The position numbers and the translations under genes are program-made. From Gracilaria caudata (Eukaryota > Rhodophyta > Florideophyceae > Gracilariales > Gracilariaceae): a stretch of DNA of 12,899 bases. Positions within the stretch are counted from its first letter, which is position 1, and each line of letters starts with the position of its first letter. Positions 1 through 7,512 of this stretch are shown here, in pieces. The DNA lies in NCBI GenBank assembly GCA_030374735.1, contig JASCIV010000749.1, positions 1 through 12,899 on the forward strand, written 5' to 3'. The notes under the pieces were generated by a model. The model worked only from the letters and a program-made list of their open reading frames with translations, was not told where the DNA came from and ran no database searches.

Positions 1-2
1 TC

Positions 3-2495
3 TCACTCCTGGCACGATGCGCGCCCAAAATTCCCTACATTGGCCTGGATGTGGTTTTCATGCCGCAGGATGCTGCAGTTCAACAGTTTTTCCCCGATCC
101 GTACCAATCTGTCCTGTGGGAACGCCTATCGCTTAAACAGCATATGAGGCACCACAAAATCATAAACGACGTCCGCTCCACGCTAGCAGAGAACCCGTCA
201 CCGTTATCAGCGGACAGAGCTATGCCTTCGTCTGCTTCGAACTGCATTGCATACAGCTGGCCTTCTCCAAATAGCCAAAAAGTTTCTGCCGCGATCACAC
301 TCCCACAGAAGTTTATGTGGCTCGTTCCGCTTCGTTTCGCAGGCTGCGCTCAGGTCTCGTCAAGAGGGCAGCTCGCTGCAATCGAGAATGTCGGCTTCAC
401 CCTCGTTGTTTCTCTTGCGATGGAAAAGCCCCTGCAATCGAGGTGGTTTACTGCATCTTGTCACGAATTGTTTCCTCCCGTACCCAAGAGGCTCGCACCC
501 AGTCTTCACCAGATTGATGCGTTTGTCCGTCAAGCTGCGGACGCGAAAATGACTCTAATTCATTGTTTGGAAGGTACCGCACGCACTGGTGTGCTCATGG
601 CTGTTTGGCTTATGCTGTTCGGCTTTTCCTCTGATCAACGTATATGTTCGAGATGTTCCTTGGTGAACTGTTCAGACGAAACCAAGTTCGTAGATTTCTG
701 TGAAGACGCAAACTGCGCGTTAGCAATACGACAACCGAAGATGTCAGCACATGAAGCTATTCAGATCGTAGGGTGTCAACGAGCTGGACTGGTGATGAGC
801 TATGAACAAGAAACTTTTTTCAATGACTACAACAGAGAGCTATGGAGGAGATATACACTTCTGCATGATCTAGATGAACACGCCAATCCGTTTGCGATCG
901 TATACCCTTACTTACACGCAGTGAATGAAAGTGGTGAAAAGCTTCATATGGTTGGACGTCCCTTGAAAAGGTTCCCGTCTTTGATTGTTCTTTGTGGTTT
1001 GCCAGGAAGTGGTAAAAGTTCTGTTGCAGAACGAATTGTTAGTCTGAACGGGAGCAGGTTTGCTGTGGCATGCCAGGATACCCTCGGCTCTCGAGATGCA
1101 TGCATATCTTCTGTCTCAAACGCAGCGAAGAAGAGCTCGGTTTGTCCAATTGTTGATAGATGTAATCAAAAGCGGAGCGACAGGCGAGAGTGGTTACGTT
1201 GTGCGTTCTCTCCGAGTTCCGCCGTAATCGTCTACATGGACACTGCCCCGGAGTTGTGCGTCTTAAGGGCTGCACAACGCATCAGTCACCCCACATTGGT
1301 ACCAGACTCTGCAGCTCAAGTCATTGAAGGTGTTCAAAAGTCTTTTGAGCCCCCTAACCAACAGGAACTGCACGCGGGCTACGAATGCATATACATTGTT
1401 CGTGGAAGGCGTTCATTTGAAGCTCTTGTGAGGCATATAGGACGTTTTTTGAGGGCTGACTTTCAGGACATGAACAAGGACAAATCGCAGCCATCTCAGC
1501 TCGAGCCGACTGAGAAGAAATCCTCCAACTCTCCAGATGAGGAAAAGTTATGCACGCGGGAGCCTTCTCTCACTTTAACTGAAGCGCAGGAGGAGCGTAG
1601 AAGCCCGGATATTGCGCAAACAGTTGCAAGTTCCTTGGGCATTTCACTGAATAATCGCGAGATTGACGTTGTTGCAAATGAAGGAAAATGGCGTGCAGGA
1701 CCACGAGGGACAAATGCGGCTAGAGCTAGATGTTCTGATGTGACCGTTGTGTCGGAACAAGAACGACCTATTCGTCTTTCTGGTTTCGTCAAATATCCTC
1801 GGACAAGGCATATTCTGAATCTTGGAGGGGGTGTTACGGACGACGACGTTGTAATGGACGTCAGCGAACTTGTGGATATGGCTGCGATGTTGAATATCGC
1901 GCAGTGCGAAGAGAACACGGTGCTGACGATAGAGGAAAAAGTGGATGGGGCAAACCTCGGGTTCAGTATCTGCGAGACCAGCGGGAACATATTGATTCAG
2001 AACAGATCACACTACGTGAACACTAAGAGCCACCCGCAATTCAAACTTATCAACTTCTTTGTAGAGACTTATGAAGAGGATCTTCGAAAAGTGCTCCGCA
2101 ATGGTGAGCGCATTCTGTACGGTGAATGGATGTATGCCAAACACAGCATCCATTATTCCAGACTGCCGAGTGTATTTCTGGCTTTCGATTTGTTTGTGGT
2201 AGCCGAGAAGAAGTTCTTGAGTCGTTCTGCGTTCAGAAAGGAACTGGAAGATACCAGAATACGCTCTGTGAGAGAAGTAGAGTTGCCAAGCGAGGTTACG
2301 GTTTCGAACATCAAGGAGATGGTATTGAATTGTGAGAGCCAGTATTACAACGGACCTGCGGAGGGACTCTATATTCGAATAGACCGACAGGGCTGGCTTG
2401 TGGACAGAGCAAAGATTGTGAGACCCGACTTCATCGCTGGTAACGAACATTGGACGAAGCGAAAAGCTGAGCGAAATCGATTTGAATCGTTGTAG
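3..2495 (+). CDS. Trifunctional RNA end-repair protein: DUSP23-like phosphatase, P-loop kinase, RNA ligase (5' partial)
   Basis: Probable RNA healing and sealing enzyme. Residue 1 here is the codon at 51; the frame stays open leftward to the window edge, so the true start lies outside (first visible in-frame ATG at 60). Residues 86-265 match the DUSP23/VHZ family, with a WLVPLRFAGCAQ-type entry and the CX5R loop HCLEGTARTG (Cys172, Arg178). Residues 308-465 are a polynucleotide-kinase-like P-loop domain: Walker A GLPGSGKSS (316-324), a DRCN motif at 369 and DTAPELCVLRAAQR at 397-410. After a low-complexity linker (about 470-560) comes an RNA_ligase (Rnl2-like) domain: motif I KVDGAN with nucleotidyl Lys630, Arg652, motif III YGEWMYAKHS (690-699), IIIa FLAFDLF, IV EGLYIRI (771-777) and V RAKIVRP (786-792). 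All key residues are present, so it looks active. Known family roles: the kinase phosphorylates 5'-OH ends and the ligase seals 3'-OH/5'-P ends. The substrate of the cysteine phosphatase is unknown; a 5'- or 3'-end phosphate of RNA is inference. A Cys-rich insert (about 196-223) interrupts the phosphatase C-terminal part and might be an in-frame intron. Confidence 0.85.
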   Translation, partial: SLLARCAPKIPYIGLDVVFMPQDAAVQQFFPDPYQSVLWERLSLKQHMRHHKIINDVRSTLAENPSPLSADRAMPSSASNCIAYSWPSPNSQKVSAAITLPQKFMWLVPLRFAGCAQVSSRGQLAAIENVGFTLVVSLAMEKPLQSRWFTASCHELFPPVPKRLAPSLHQIDAFVRQAADAKMTLIHCLEGTARTGVLMAVWLMLFGFSSDQRICSRCSLVNCSDETKFVDFCEDANCALAIRQPKMSAHEAIQIVGCQRAGLVMSYEQETFFNDYNRELWRRYTLLHDLDEHANPFAIVYPYLHAVNESGEKLHMVGRPLKRFPSLIVLCGLPGSGKSSVAERIVSLNGSRFAVACQDTLGSRDACISSVSNAAKKSSVCPIVDRCNQKRSDRREWLRCAFSPSSAVIVYMDTAPELCVLRAAQRISHPTLVPDSAAQVIEGVQKSFEPPNQQELHAGYECIYIVRGRRSFEALVRHIGRFLRADFQDMNKDKSQPSQLEPTEKKSSNSPDEEKLCTREPSLTLTEAQEERRSPDIAQTVASSLGISLNNREIDVVANEGKWRAGPRGTNAARARCSDVTVVSEQERPIRLSGFVKYPRTRHILNLGGGVTDDDVVMDVSELVDMAAMLNIAQCEENTVLTIEEKVDGANLGFSICETSGNILIQNRSHYVNTKSHPQFKLINFFVETYEEDLRKVLRNGERILYGEWMYAKHSIHYSRLPSVFLAFDLFVVAEKKFLSRSAFRKELEDTRIRSVREVELPSEVTVSNIKEMVLNCESQYYNGPAEGLYIRIDRQGWLVDRAKIVRPDFIAGNEHWTKRKAERNRFESL

Positions 2496-2558
2496 CGCAG
2501 GGAGTTAACATGCGAGGGAAGGATGTTAAAGGTTTCTCTTGCTACCTTTTGGTACCCG

Positions 2559-2664
2559 CAGCACACGGACTGTTCACCGACTGTTCAAGAGGTTTGCTCG
2601 GTTGTCAATAGTCGGTCGCTTGCTTCGCTTCGCGCATATGGGTGTGTCTATCGCGCTCTACGAC
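2559..2664 (+). repeat. 106-bp dispersed repeat, copy 1
   Basis: It aligns without gaps to 5754-5859, with about 20 differences in 106 positions by hand count (about 81% identity). The best blocks are the ACCGACTG(T/C)TCAAGAG segment and the TTCGCGCAT(A/G)TGGGTGTGTC segment. Similarity fades on both sides. Read on the minus strand, both copies give a similar peptide around VVER-RHTHMRE-KQ. This copy has a TGA at 2605-2607 in that frame. It may be the decayed end of a mobile element or of a duplicated gene. Confidence 0.65.
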
Positions 2665-2824
2665 CAGTCCTTGTTCGGCGCGAACTGCAGCTCACTCACG
2701 TCGAGCGCGCGCCCATTTGGACACCGCCTCCATTCCGGCGCATGTTGATCCGCATCTCTCATTCGCCCTTGCATGCAACCGTCGACACATAGTGCACTGC
2801 ACATGGATGCCCACCCCCGCGATT

Positions 2825-2998
2825 AGCGCCTTCGCCGTGCCACCATTGTCATTAAAATTGGACATCGACGGCACGTTGCTGTGAGCCGCCCCACCGGGCG
2901 ATAATCGCGCCAACAAGAACGCCATCGACGACGCGGTGCGTGCGGTACACGGCACGAGAGAGAGTGTGATGTGTCTCACGGTGGAGGCACTGATCTAG
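2825..2998 (+). pseudogene. Remnant of a Cof-type HAD phosphatase N-terminus
   Basis: The plus-strand frame reads LSLKLDIDGTLL (ending at 2881), which contains the HAD motif I DxDGTLL of Cof/sugar-phosphatase-type hydrolases. A TGA follows at 2882-2884. The same frame then continues as DNRANKNAIDDAVRAVHGT, resembling the segment that normally follows motif I in this family, and stops at TAG 2996-2998. The TGR/motif II region and the rest of the enzyme are absent. No start or upstream exon is visible. It is most simply a decayed fragment. A chance DxDGTLL match cannot be excluded, but the similar sequence on both sides of the stop argues against chance. Confidence 0.4.
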
Positions 2999-3116
2999 GG
3001 ATTCGGCACATGTGCATGATGCTGGCAACGTACAAGGGTACAGGTACTATGGGGTAGGCTAAGAATCTTAGTGATCTCACCGCATCACTGTCGGCCCGTT
3101 CGTGGTCCTGAGCTCG

Positions 3117-3689
3117 ATGCAATTGTTATCGCTTGTCGAGCAAATTGAACGCGAGAATCCAACCACGGAGCCGACGAGCAGCGAGTTGTTGACCGGTGAT
3201 TGGCGACTCTTGTGTACAAACGCGTTGGACGTGCTGTCGTTGGAGCTTTTATCGCCGCTCGTGCTGGTTGCTGAGGTATTTCAAAACGTCCGACGTACTG
3301 ATGATGGCCAATTCTCCGTGGTCAACGTCGTCAATTTTGAGCCCAGTTTGGCGGCCGTTTCGAATTCGTTCTTCGGACGCACCTTGACGACTTTGTTCGT
3401 CAATGCTGTAGGTACGACGCAAAGCGATACTCGGATTGACATTGTGTTCGAGGGTGTTCAAGTCAAACCTGTTTCTGTGTGTGGATCTGAACTGCCGCCA
3501 CTACTGTCGTCGCCACAGCCTCGCGTGGGCTCTCCTACTGGGTACATTGAGACAACATTCTTGGATGACGATATTCGAATCGCTAGAGCGCCCCCGTCCA
3601 TATCTCTCTCTCTCTCTTTTTATGGGTGTAATAGCCTAATTACGGCGTACTACATAACGCTTCTGTTCGAAGAAACGTTCTCTCACTAG
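3117..3689 (+). pseudogene. Truncated PAP/fibrillin (plastid lipid-associated) domain
   Basis: From the first in-frame ATG (3117) the protein reads LVEQIERENPTTEP, then LLTGDWRLLCTNALDV, FSVVNVVNFEP and GYIETTFLDDDIRIARAP. These are in the order and spacing of the PAP/fibrillin domain, whose members bind lipids or terpenoids at thylakoids and plastoglobules. Two ends look wrong. The usual N-terminal part of the domain and a plastid transit peptide are missing: the frame is closed by TGA at 3072-3074 and no good exon precedes it. Also, after RAPP the expected last beta strand (a VFVL-like end) is replaced by residues encoded by a (TC)n run and unrelated sequence up to the stop at 3687. The core has no internal stop, so decay is recent, or this is one exon of a spliced gene. 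In this intron-poor setting I favour a truncated copy. Confidence 0.6.
3603..3621 (+). repeat. (TC)7 microsatellite plus T run
   Basis: Seven TC units (3603-3616) are followed by a run of five T. The tract lies exactly where the PAP/fibrillin reading frame loses its family similarity, so slippage or a breakpoint here may have created the aberrant C-terminus. Confidence 0.8.
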
Positions 3690-3925
3690 GAAGGCCAAAA
3701 CCTTTCCAGATTCATATCTCAATCTTCTAATGTATGTGTGCTGCAACGAGTCGAAAGCTAAGGCATTTTGTAACTTGTACTATAAAACCACCACCTCTTG
3801 CGTCAAAGTGAAACATATACAGCCGTAAGGGCACCGAGTGAGAAAACGGGAAGTGTTGCATACACTCAAAATCTCTTTTATATGCGGACGCAGATAAGGA
3901 GATTCTAAACAAGCTGAAGGCTCAG

Positions 3926-4690
3926 CTAAGAGCTTTTTCCAGAAGATGAGGCCTCCCCACCAGGACGTTTACAAACTTTCTTGTGCTCCGCATAGTGCTT
4001 GACTTGACAGGCACGACTGCAGTAGTTGATTGATAGGCACCTCCCGCACTTCTTCATATCATGACTGAAGGCCTTGCATTGTGAGCACTGATGCCCAAAT
4101 GCCTTTTGATATCTTTCAATCTTTCTCGCGGCTACAGCTTTGGCGTTTTGCTCTTCAGCGTAATCACAGCGAGCAATTGCTGCACGCAAAAGCTTGCTGT
4201 AAGGAACATCCGTCTGAACGCTGTGCTTTAATCCCATCAGCGACTCACAAACTTGGGCACGCAGCTTTTTATCCACACCTAAGACCGTTTGCAATACACT
4301 GTCGTCCTTCAGTGCTTTGATTTTGAGACACTTCAAACCAAGTATCACCTCGTCTATATCCATGTCATCTTTGTACTCAGAAAGGTTTATCTCTCGCTGC
4401 GACACAATCGAAAAGAAATCGATGATATTGAGTACAAACAACTCCCAGAAGAAAATTTCACCTTCCGGAAACAAATCGTAACAGAATCCATCAATAAACT
4501 CACTTTCTGATTGCTCTGCAAAGTGAAGACATGGTCGAAGATAAGGCCATATTATTCGGGCACGTTTCTTTAGATCATCTGTTAAGGTTGACAACCGATG
4601 AGGACTGGGTCGTAACATGTCAATAGGTACACGAGCTTCCCTCTTAAACCAAGTACCAGAGGTGCCTGCACGGTTTCCCATGTTTGTCAT
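3926..4690 (-). CDS. MYND-type zinc-finger protein
   Basis: A 254-residue single-exon gene. The start ATG is 4688-4690, with a second ATG three codons in. The C-terminus has a canonical MYND finger: Cys202, 205, 215, 218, 224, 228, His236 and Cys240, spaced C-x2-C-x9-C-x2-C-x5-C-x3-C-x7-H-x3-C, with YCSRACQVKH and HKKVC typical of the family. MYND fingers bind two zinc ions and mediate protein-protein contacts, often with proline-rich peptides. The region before it (about 40-190) looks helical and I recognise no domain; there is no SET domain, so a lysine methyltransferase role is not supported. A Ser/Gly/Lys tail follows the finger. All zinc ligands are intact and there is no frame break, so the gene is likely functional. 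It may be one of the many small MYND proteins found in algae. Its partner and process are unknown. Confidence 0.85.
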   Translation of the reverse strand: MTNMGNRAGTSGTWFKREARVPIDMLRPSPHRLSTLTDDLKKRARIIWPYLRPCLHFAEQSESEFIDGFCYDLFPEGEIFFWELFVLNIIDFFSIVSQREINLSEYKDDMDIDEVILGLKCLKIKALKDDSVLQTVLGVDKKLRAQVCESLMGLKHSVQTDVPYSKLLRAAIARCDYAEEQNAKAVAARKIERYQKAFGHQCSQCKAFSHDMKKCGRCLSINYCSRACQVKHYAEHKKVCKRPGGEASSSGKSS

Positions 4691-4812
4691 GTAACGAACG
4701 AAACGAACGACCCTTGCAAAAACTGAATCTTAGGGAAGAGGACCGCAAAGATAACTGGGAAGTCTACAAGCTCGCACTTCGAGTTATCGCCCGCAGTCAG
4801 TTCTCCTATCCT

Positions 4813-4865
4813 CCGAAGAAACACACTTCGGCTTTTACAGGCAGGTCTTTACCTACCGCCAAAGC
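4813..4865 (+). other. Two adjacent stem-loops
   Basis: The first hairpin is CCGAAG (4813-4818) pairing with CTTCGG (4826-4831), perfect over 6 bp. The second is built from GCTTT (4831-4835) with AAAGC (4861-4865), GGC (4840-4842) with GCC (4858-4860), and AGGT (4843-4846) with ACCT (4851-4854) around a CTTT loop. They lie about 120-175 bp upstream of the MYND gene. They could be a structured RNA, or chance. Confidence 0.3.
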
Positions 4866-4962
4866 TGAAGGGATGTTTTTTTTCCATTGGTTGTAAGACG
4901 GTCAAGCAGAGGTAGGATTCACGTTACTTGTAGTACGAATGTAGCAAATACGCGTTCCATAA

Positions 4963-5037
4963 AAGAAGACCACGAGTAATTAGTAATTAGAAGCTGTTGT
5001 CCACAATAAAGAAGAAAGAAGAAGAAGACCACGAGTA
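4963..5037 (+). repeat. 16-bp direct repeat flanking a 43-bp spacer
   Basis: AAGAAGACCACGAGTA occurs at 4963-4978 and again, identical, at 5022-5037. The spacer contains TAATTAGTAATTAG and a GAA-rich run. A local duplication is the simplest reading; a target-site duplication around a tiny insertion is possible. Confidence 0.7.
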
Positions 5038-5316
5038 GGTTGCGCACGTGGACAAAGTATGCGTGTACGATGCTTCAGCGGGAGTGGTCGAGCGCAATTC
5101 CCCTGAAGATCGGCACTTTCGGATCACATACCTGTCTGCAGGTATCAATGAAACAAGACTGGCTCGGGCGAATGAATCAAACATTCAAACATTAACTGAC
5201 AATATTCCGCACAATGTTTACCGCGACCGCGGTGGAAACGGCGATTGTGGCCGTGGGATCAGACGTCGGAAACAGAGCCACCAAGATTCCATGGCAGCGT
5301 CTTCGTGCCTGTTCGA

Positions 5317-5487
5317 ATGGGCCCGGAACCGAGTGCTAGCACTCTTGGGAATGATCACGGTGAAAGTCATTCCGCGAATGAGAGCGAAGCTCTAAGGAAT
5401 GAACGTGAAAAGCTTGTAGAATACATTGGGACGCTCAAAACGTCTCTGGAGCGTCTCGAGGATATTTCATCCCAGTACAACAACTAG
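5317..5487 (+). CDS. Small leucine-zipper ORF, hypothetical
   Basis: The first in-frame ATG is 5317; the frame is open from 5200 and stops at TAG 5485. The last third, from ALRNEREKL to LERLEDI, has four leucines at exact seven-residue spacing with charged residues between, as in a short coiled coil. No basic region precedes it, so a bZIP transcription factor is not supported. It could be the 3' exon or remnant of a longer gene. I do not recognise a family and the call is weak. Confidence 0.22.
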   Translation: MGPEPSASTLGNDHGESHSANESEALRNEREKLVEYIGTLKTSLERLEDISSQYNN

Positions 5488-5753
5488 AGGTGGTACAGTA
5501 GAGAAGTTTTGGCGAATGGCGATTGAAGGAACTGTAGACAATTTCGCGAGGAGCACTTGCAAGCGAACGCGTTTAGTAGGCATGGAACGAAAAGAGTTAT
5601 GGGTTAGTGAGCGAATGACGACAGAGTTGAAGCTCGATCACCTGTTTCCTGGTAGTCACTGACCGGGTCCAGGGCCCTCTTTGGTGTTCTAAGTACAGAG
5701 TCCTTGTTTAGGTCAGGGATTATGGTACGGTAAATGTTTCGATAGCTACGCCA

Positions 5754-5859
5754 TAGTACACGTACTGCTCACCGACTGCTCAAGAGAGTCGCTCGGTTGA
5801 CCTTTGTTGTTCAGTTGCTTCGTTTCGCGCATGTGGGTGTGTCTACCGCGCTCCACGAC
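5754..5859 (+). repeat. 106-bp dispersed repeat, copy 2
   Basis: This is the same-length, same-orientation partner of 2559-2664, at about 81% identity with no indels. On the minus strand its frame stays open through the repeat and ends at a TAG at 5746-5748. That copy-1 difference (open here, TGA there) suggests an ancestral minus-strand coding sequence. Confidence 0.65.
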
Positions 5860-5944
5860 TAAGCCACAGGCTGTGCTCCGGGTCAGCAGCCGGTGGTTGT
5901 TTGGGAACAGCCTGCAGGCCCATGCGCGTGCCACCGTCTCCTCC

Positions 5945-6362
5945 CTACAGGAGCACTGTGGCGGTCGGCAGCTCCTCGCAGCGCCACCAAATGAACACGT
6001 ACACGCGGCCGCCGCCGCCCGGTAGCAGTCCCGCGCCCTTGATGGATAACAGCACCCGCCGCCCCTGCTCATCCCTGCTCATTCCTCCGCACGTCGCTAG
6101 GCGCCCAACGATAGACGCCACAAAAGTCTTCGCAGTCATAGTTGGCCACCGTCACCAGTAGCGTCATCGTCCGTCCGCACGCGCACCGCGGCACCACTGC
6201 AGCTCGCTTGCGTCGTCCGCGTGCAGCTGAAGCACCGGCACGTGTGCCACGCCGTGCGTTTAGCACTTCGGCCAGCTGCCAGCGCTCGCTTCGCAATTGC
6301 GTGATACGAATTGGCCCGCCTATCTTGTTCCGGACGCGAACGCGTTGCGCGCTGTGGCACAC
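5945..6362 (-). pseudogene. GC-rich remnant of an unidentified minus-strand gene
   Basis: The minus strand shows two protein-like segments in different frames. One runs from about 6362 to 6079 and includes RTMTLLVTVANYDCEDFCGVY. The other runs from about 6072 to 5945 and includes VLLSIKGAGLLPGGGG followed by RVYVFIWWRCEE, ending at a TAG. The shift between frames falls in a 10-bp tandem duplication (6065-6084), which by itself would shift the frame by one. GC content is clearly higher than in the flanks. I do not recognise the family. Other frames through the region are also open because of high GC, so the evidence is moderate at best. Confidence 0.33.
6065..6084 (+). repeat. 10-bp tandem duplication
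   Basis: CTGCTCATCC is followed directly by CTGCTCATTC (9 of 10 identical). Its length is not a multiple of three and it sits at the point where the minus-strand remnant changes frame. Confidence 0.75.
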
Positions 6363-6762
6363 CGCGGGTTCAACAGCACCGCCGTGCGCATGGCCTTCGA
6401 GAAGCGCCGCGCCACGTCCACGCGCGGCCGGTACGTCGTGCGTGCGTGGATTGGCGACGCGTTCGAAACGGCACAGCTCACCGCTTGCATGCGAGCGTCG
6501 TTTGTGCGTCGTGTGAAGTTACACGCATCGTTCACTGATGAATGGATCATCCACTCGTTGAGATCTCGTTCCGGCCAGCTCGTAGACCGCGCTGTCGGCG
6601 TCTTTTTGCAGATTCGCGTCCTTGACCTCACCACGGTACTCATGTTCTATTTTTTGTCGTGCTGCAAACTGGGGTACGCGGTTACCTATAAAACCGGTGA
6701 GTGTATCTGTTTGCCATCGCGAAATTTTTTCCGGTACGAAGGGTAGAACGCTCACTGTCATT

Positions 6763-7512
6763 GCTTATAAACTTTCCTTTGTTGGCACGGTTTCGGGTGG
6801 CGCCACCTACGCAGCACAAGTCTCTTAGATGCCATCATGGCGAGGGGATGTCGTTCTACATAGTAAGCTTCCTTCTCATGAGAGGATTCGGATTAGGACA
6901 GACAGTTGAATTAACCAACCTACAATCGCCTTTTCTGCCTCCTCCAACTATTCCCACCTATCCAAATGCAAATTCCTAAACACGACCAAATCAATTATGC
7001 GCATGCCGCGCTGGTGCTTACACTGCGATAGTTTTTAATCGAACACCTCTCGGAAATTTGAGTCAATGATTGTGGCTGTATTTTCGGTTAGTCCATGCTG
7101 CAACACATGCACCGGTCGATGGCGCAGATCATAGAAGATATTATTTACTATTTGATAACGAACAGCTGTGCTAGTCGTTGATCAACGCGTACCTTCATGA
7201 TCTTTGATCAAAGTTGTAAGCGCGGTCACAGCGCGGTCACAGCGCAAATGCACAATTTCGACATTAAAAACAAGATGAATCTCAGAACACCATTTCGACC
7301 GTGAAAAATCATTCTATCTTCATCCCAAGATATCTTGTACACCTAAACTCACTAGACACAATCTTCAACTACCATTTCTCATTCATAATCAAAGTCCAAT
7401 CGGCAGTAATTCAGATTAATTCGGAGGTCATCCACAAATGCATACTGGACCGTAGATTACAGCTATACCAATGGTGGTATTAATTCACCTTGATATCATT
7501 GATACCATCGGC
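6763..7512. other. Low-GC intergenic stretch
   Basis: Base composition falls clearly compared with 5860-6560. Only short ORFs are present, none with a start context, length or motif that supports a gene. It includes the tandem 11-mer at 7220-7245 and two short palindromes (TTGATCAA near 7190 and TTTGATCAAA near 7203). Confidence 0.55.
7220..7245 (+). repeat. 11-bp tandem repeat, about 2.4 copies
   Basis: GCGCGGTCACA is repeated exactly at 7220-7230 and 7231-7241, followed by a partial copy GCGC. It sits in otherwise AT-rich noncoding sequence. Confidence 0.8.

Larger units (their letters stand above)
4691..5753. other. Intergenic stretch without a convincing gene
   Basis: Upstream of the MYND gene. 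It holds two adjacent hairpins (4813-4865), a 16-bp direct repeat (4963-5037), GAA-rich sequence around 5009-5028 and a weak leucine-zipper ORF (5317-5487). A 41-codon ORF (ATG 5214, TAG 5337-5339) overlaps the leucine-zipper ORF in another frame. No TATA box or other promoter element can be named with confidence. Confidence 0.5.

Noticed and set aside
1496..1990. 164-codon minus-strand ORF inside the RNA-repair gene
   Set aside because: It is antisense to the linker and ligase domain, which have clear motifs; its composition is that of a reverse-strand shadow.
2007..2450. 147-codon minus-strand ORF
   Set aside because: Antisense to the conserved ligase motifs III to V; no independent support.
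2882..2884. TGA in the HAD relic read as selenocysteine
   Set aside because: The TGA is not at a catalytic Cys position, no SECIS-like element was seen, and the downstream enzyme is missing; a decayed gene is simpler.
6297..6746. 149-codon plus-strand ORF in the GC-rich zone
   Set aside because: High GC leaves most frames open here. No motif is recognised, and the start is a TTG or GTG type unlikely in a eukaryote, so it is not listed as a gene.
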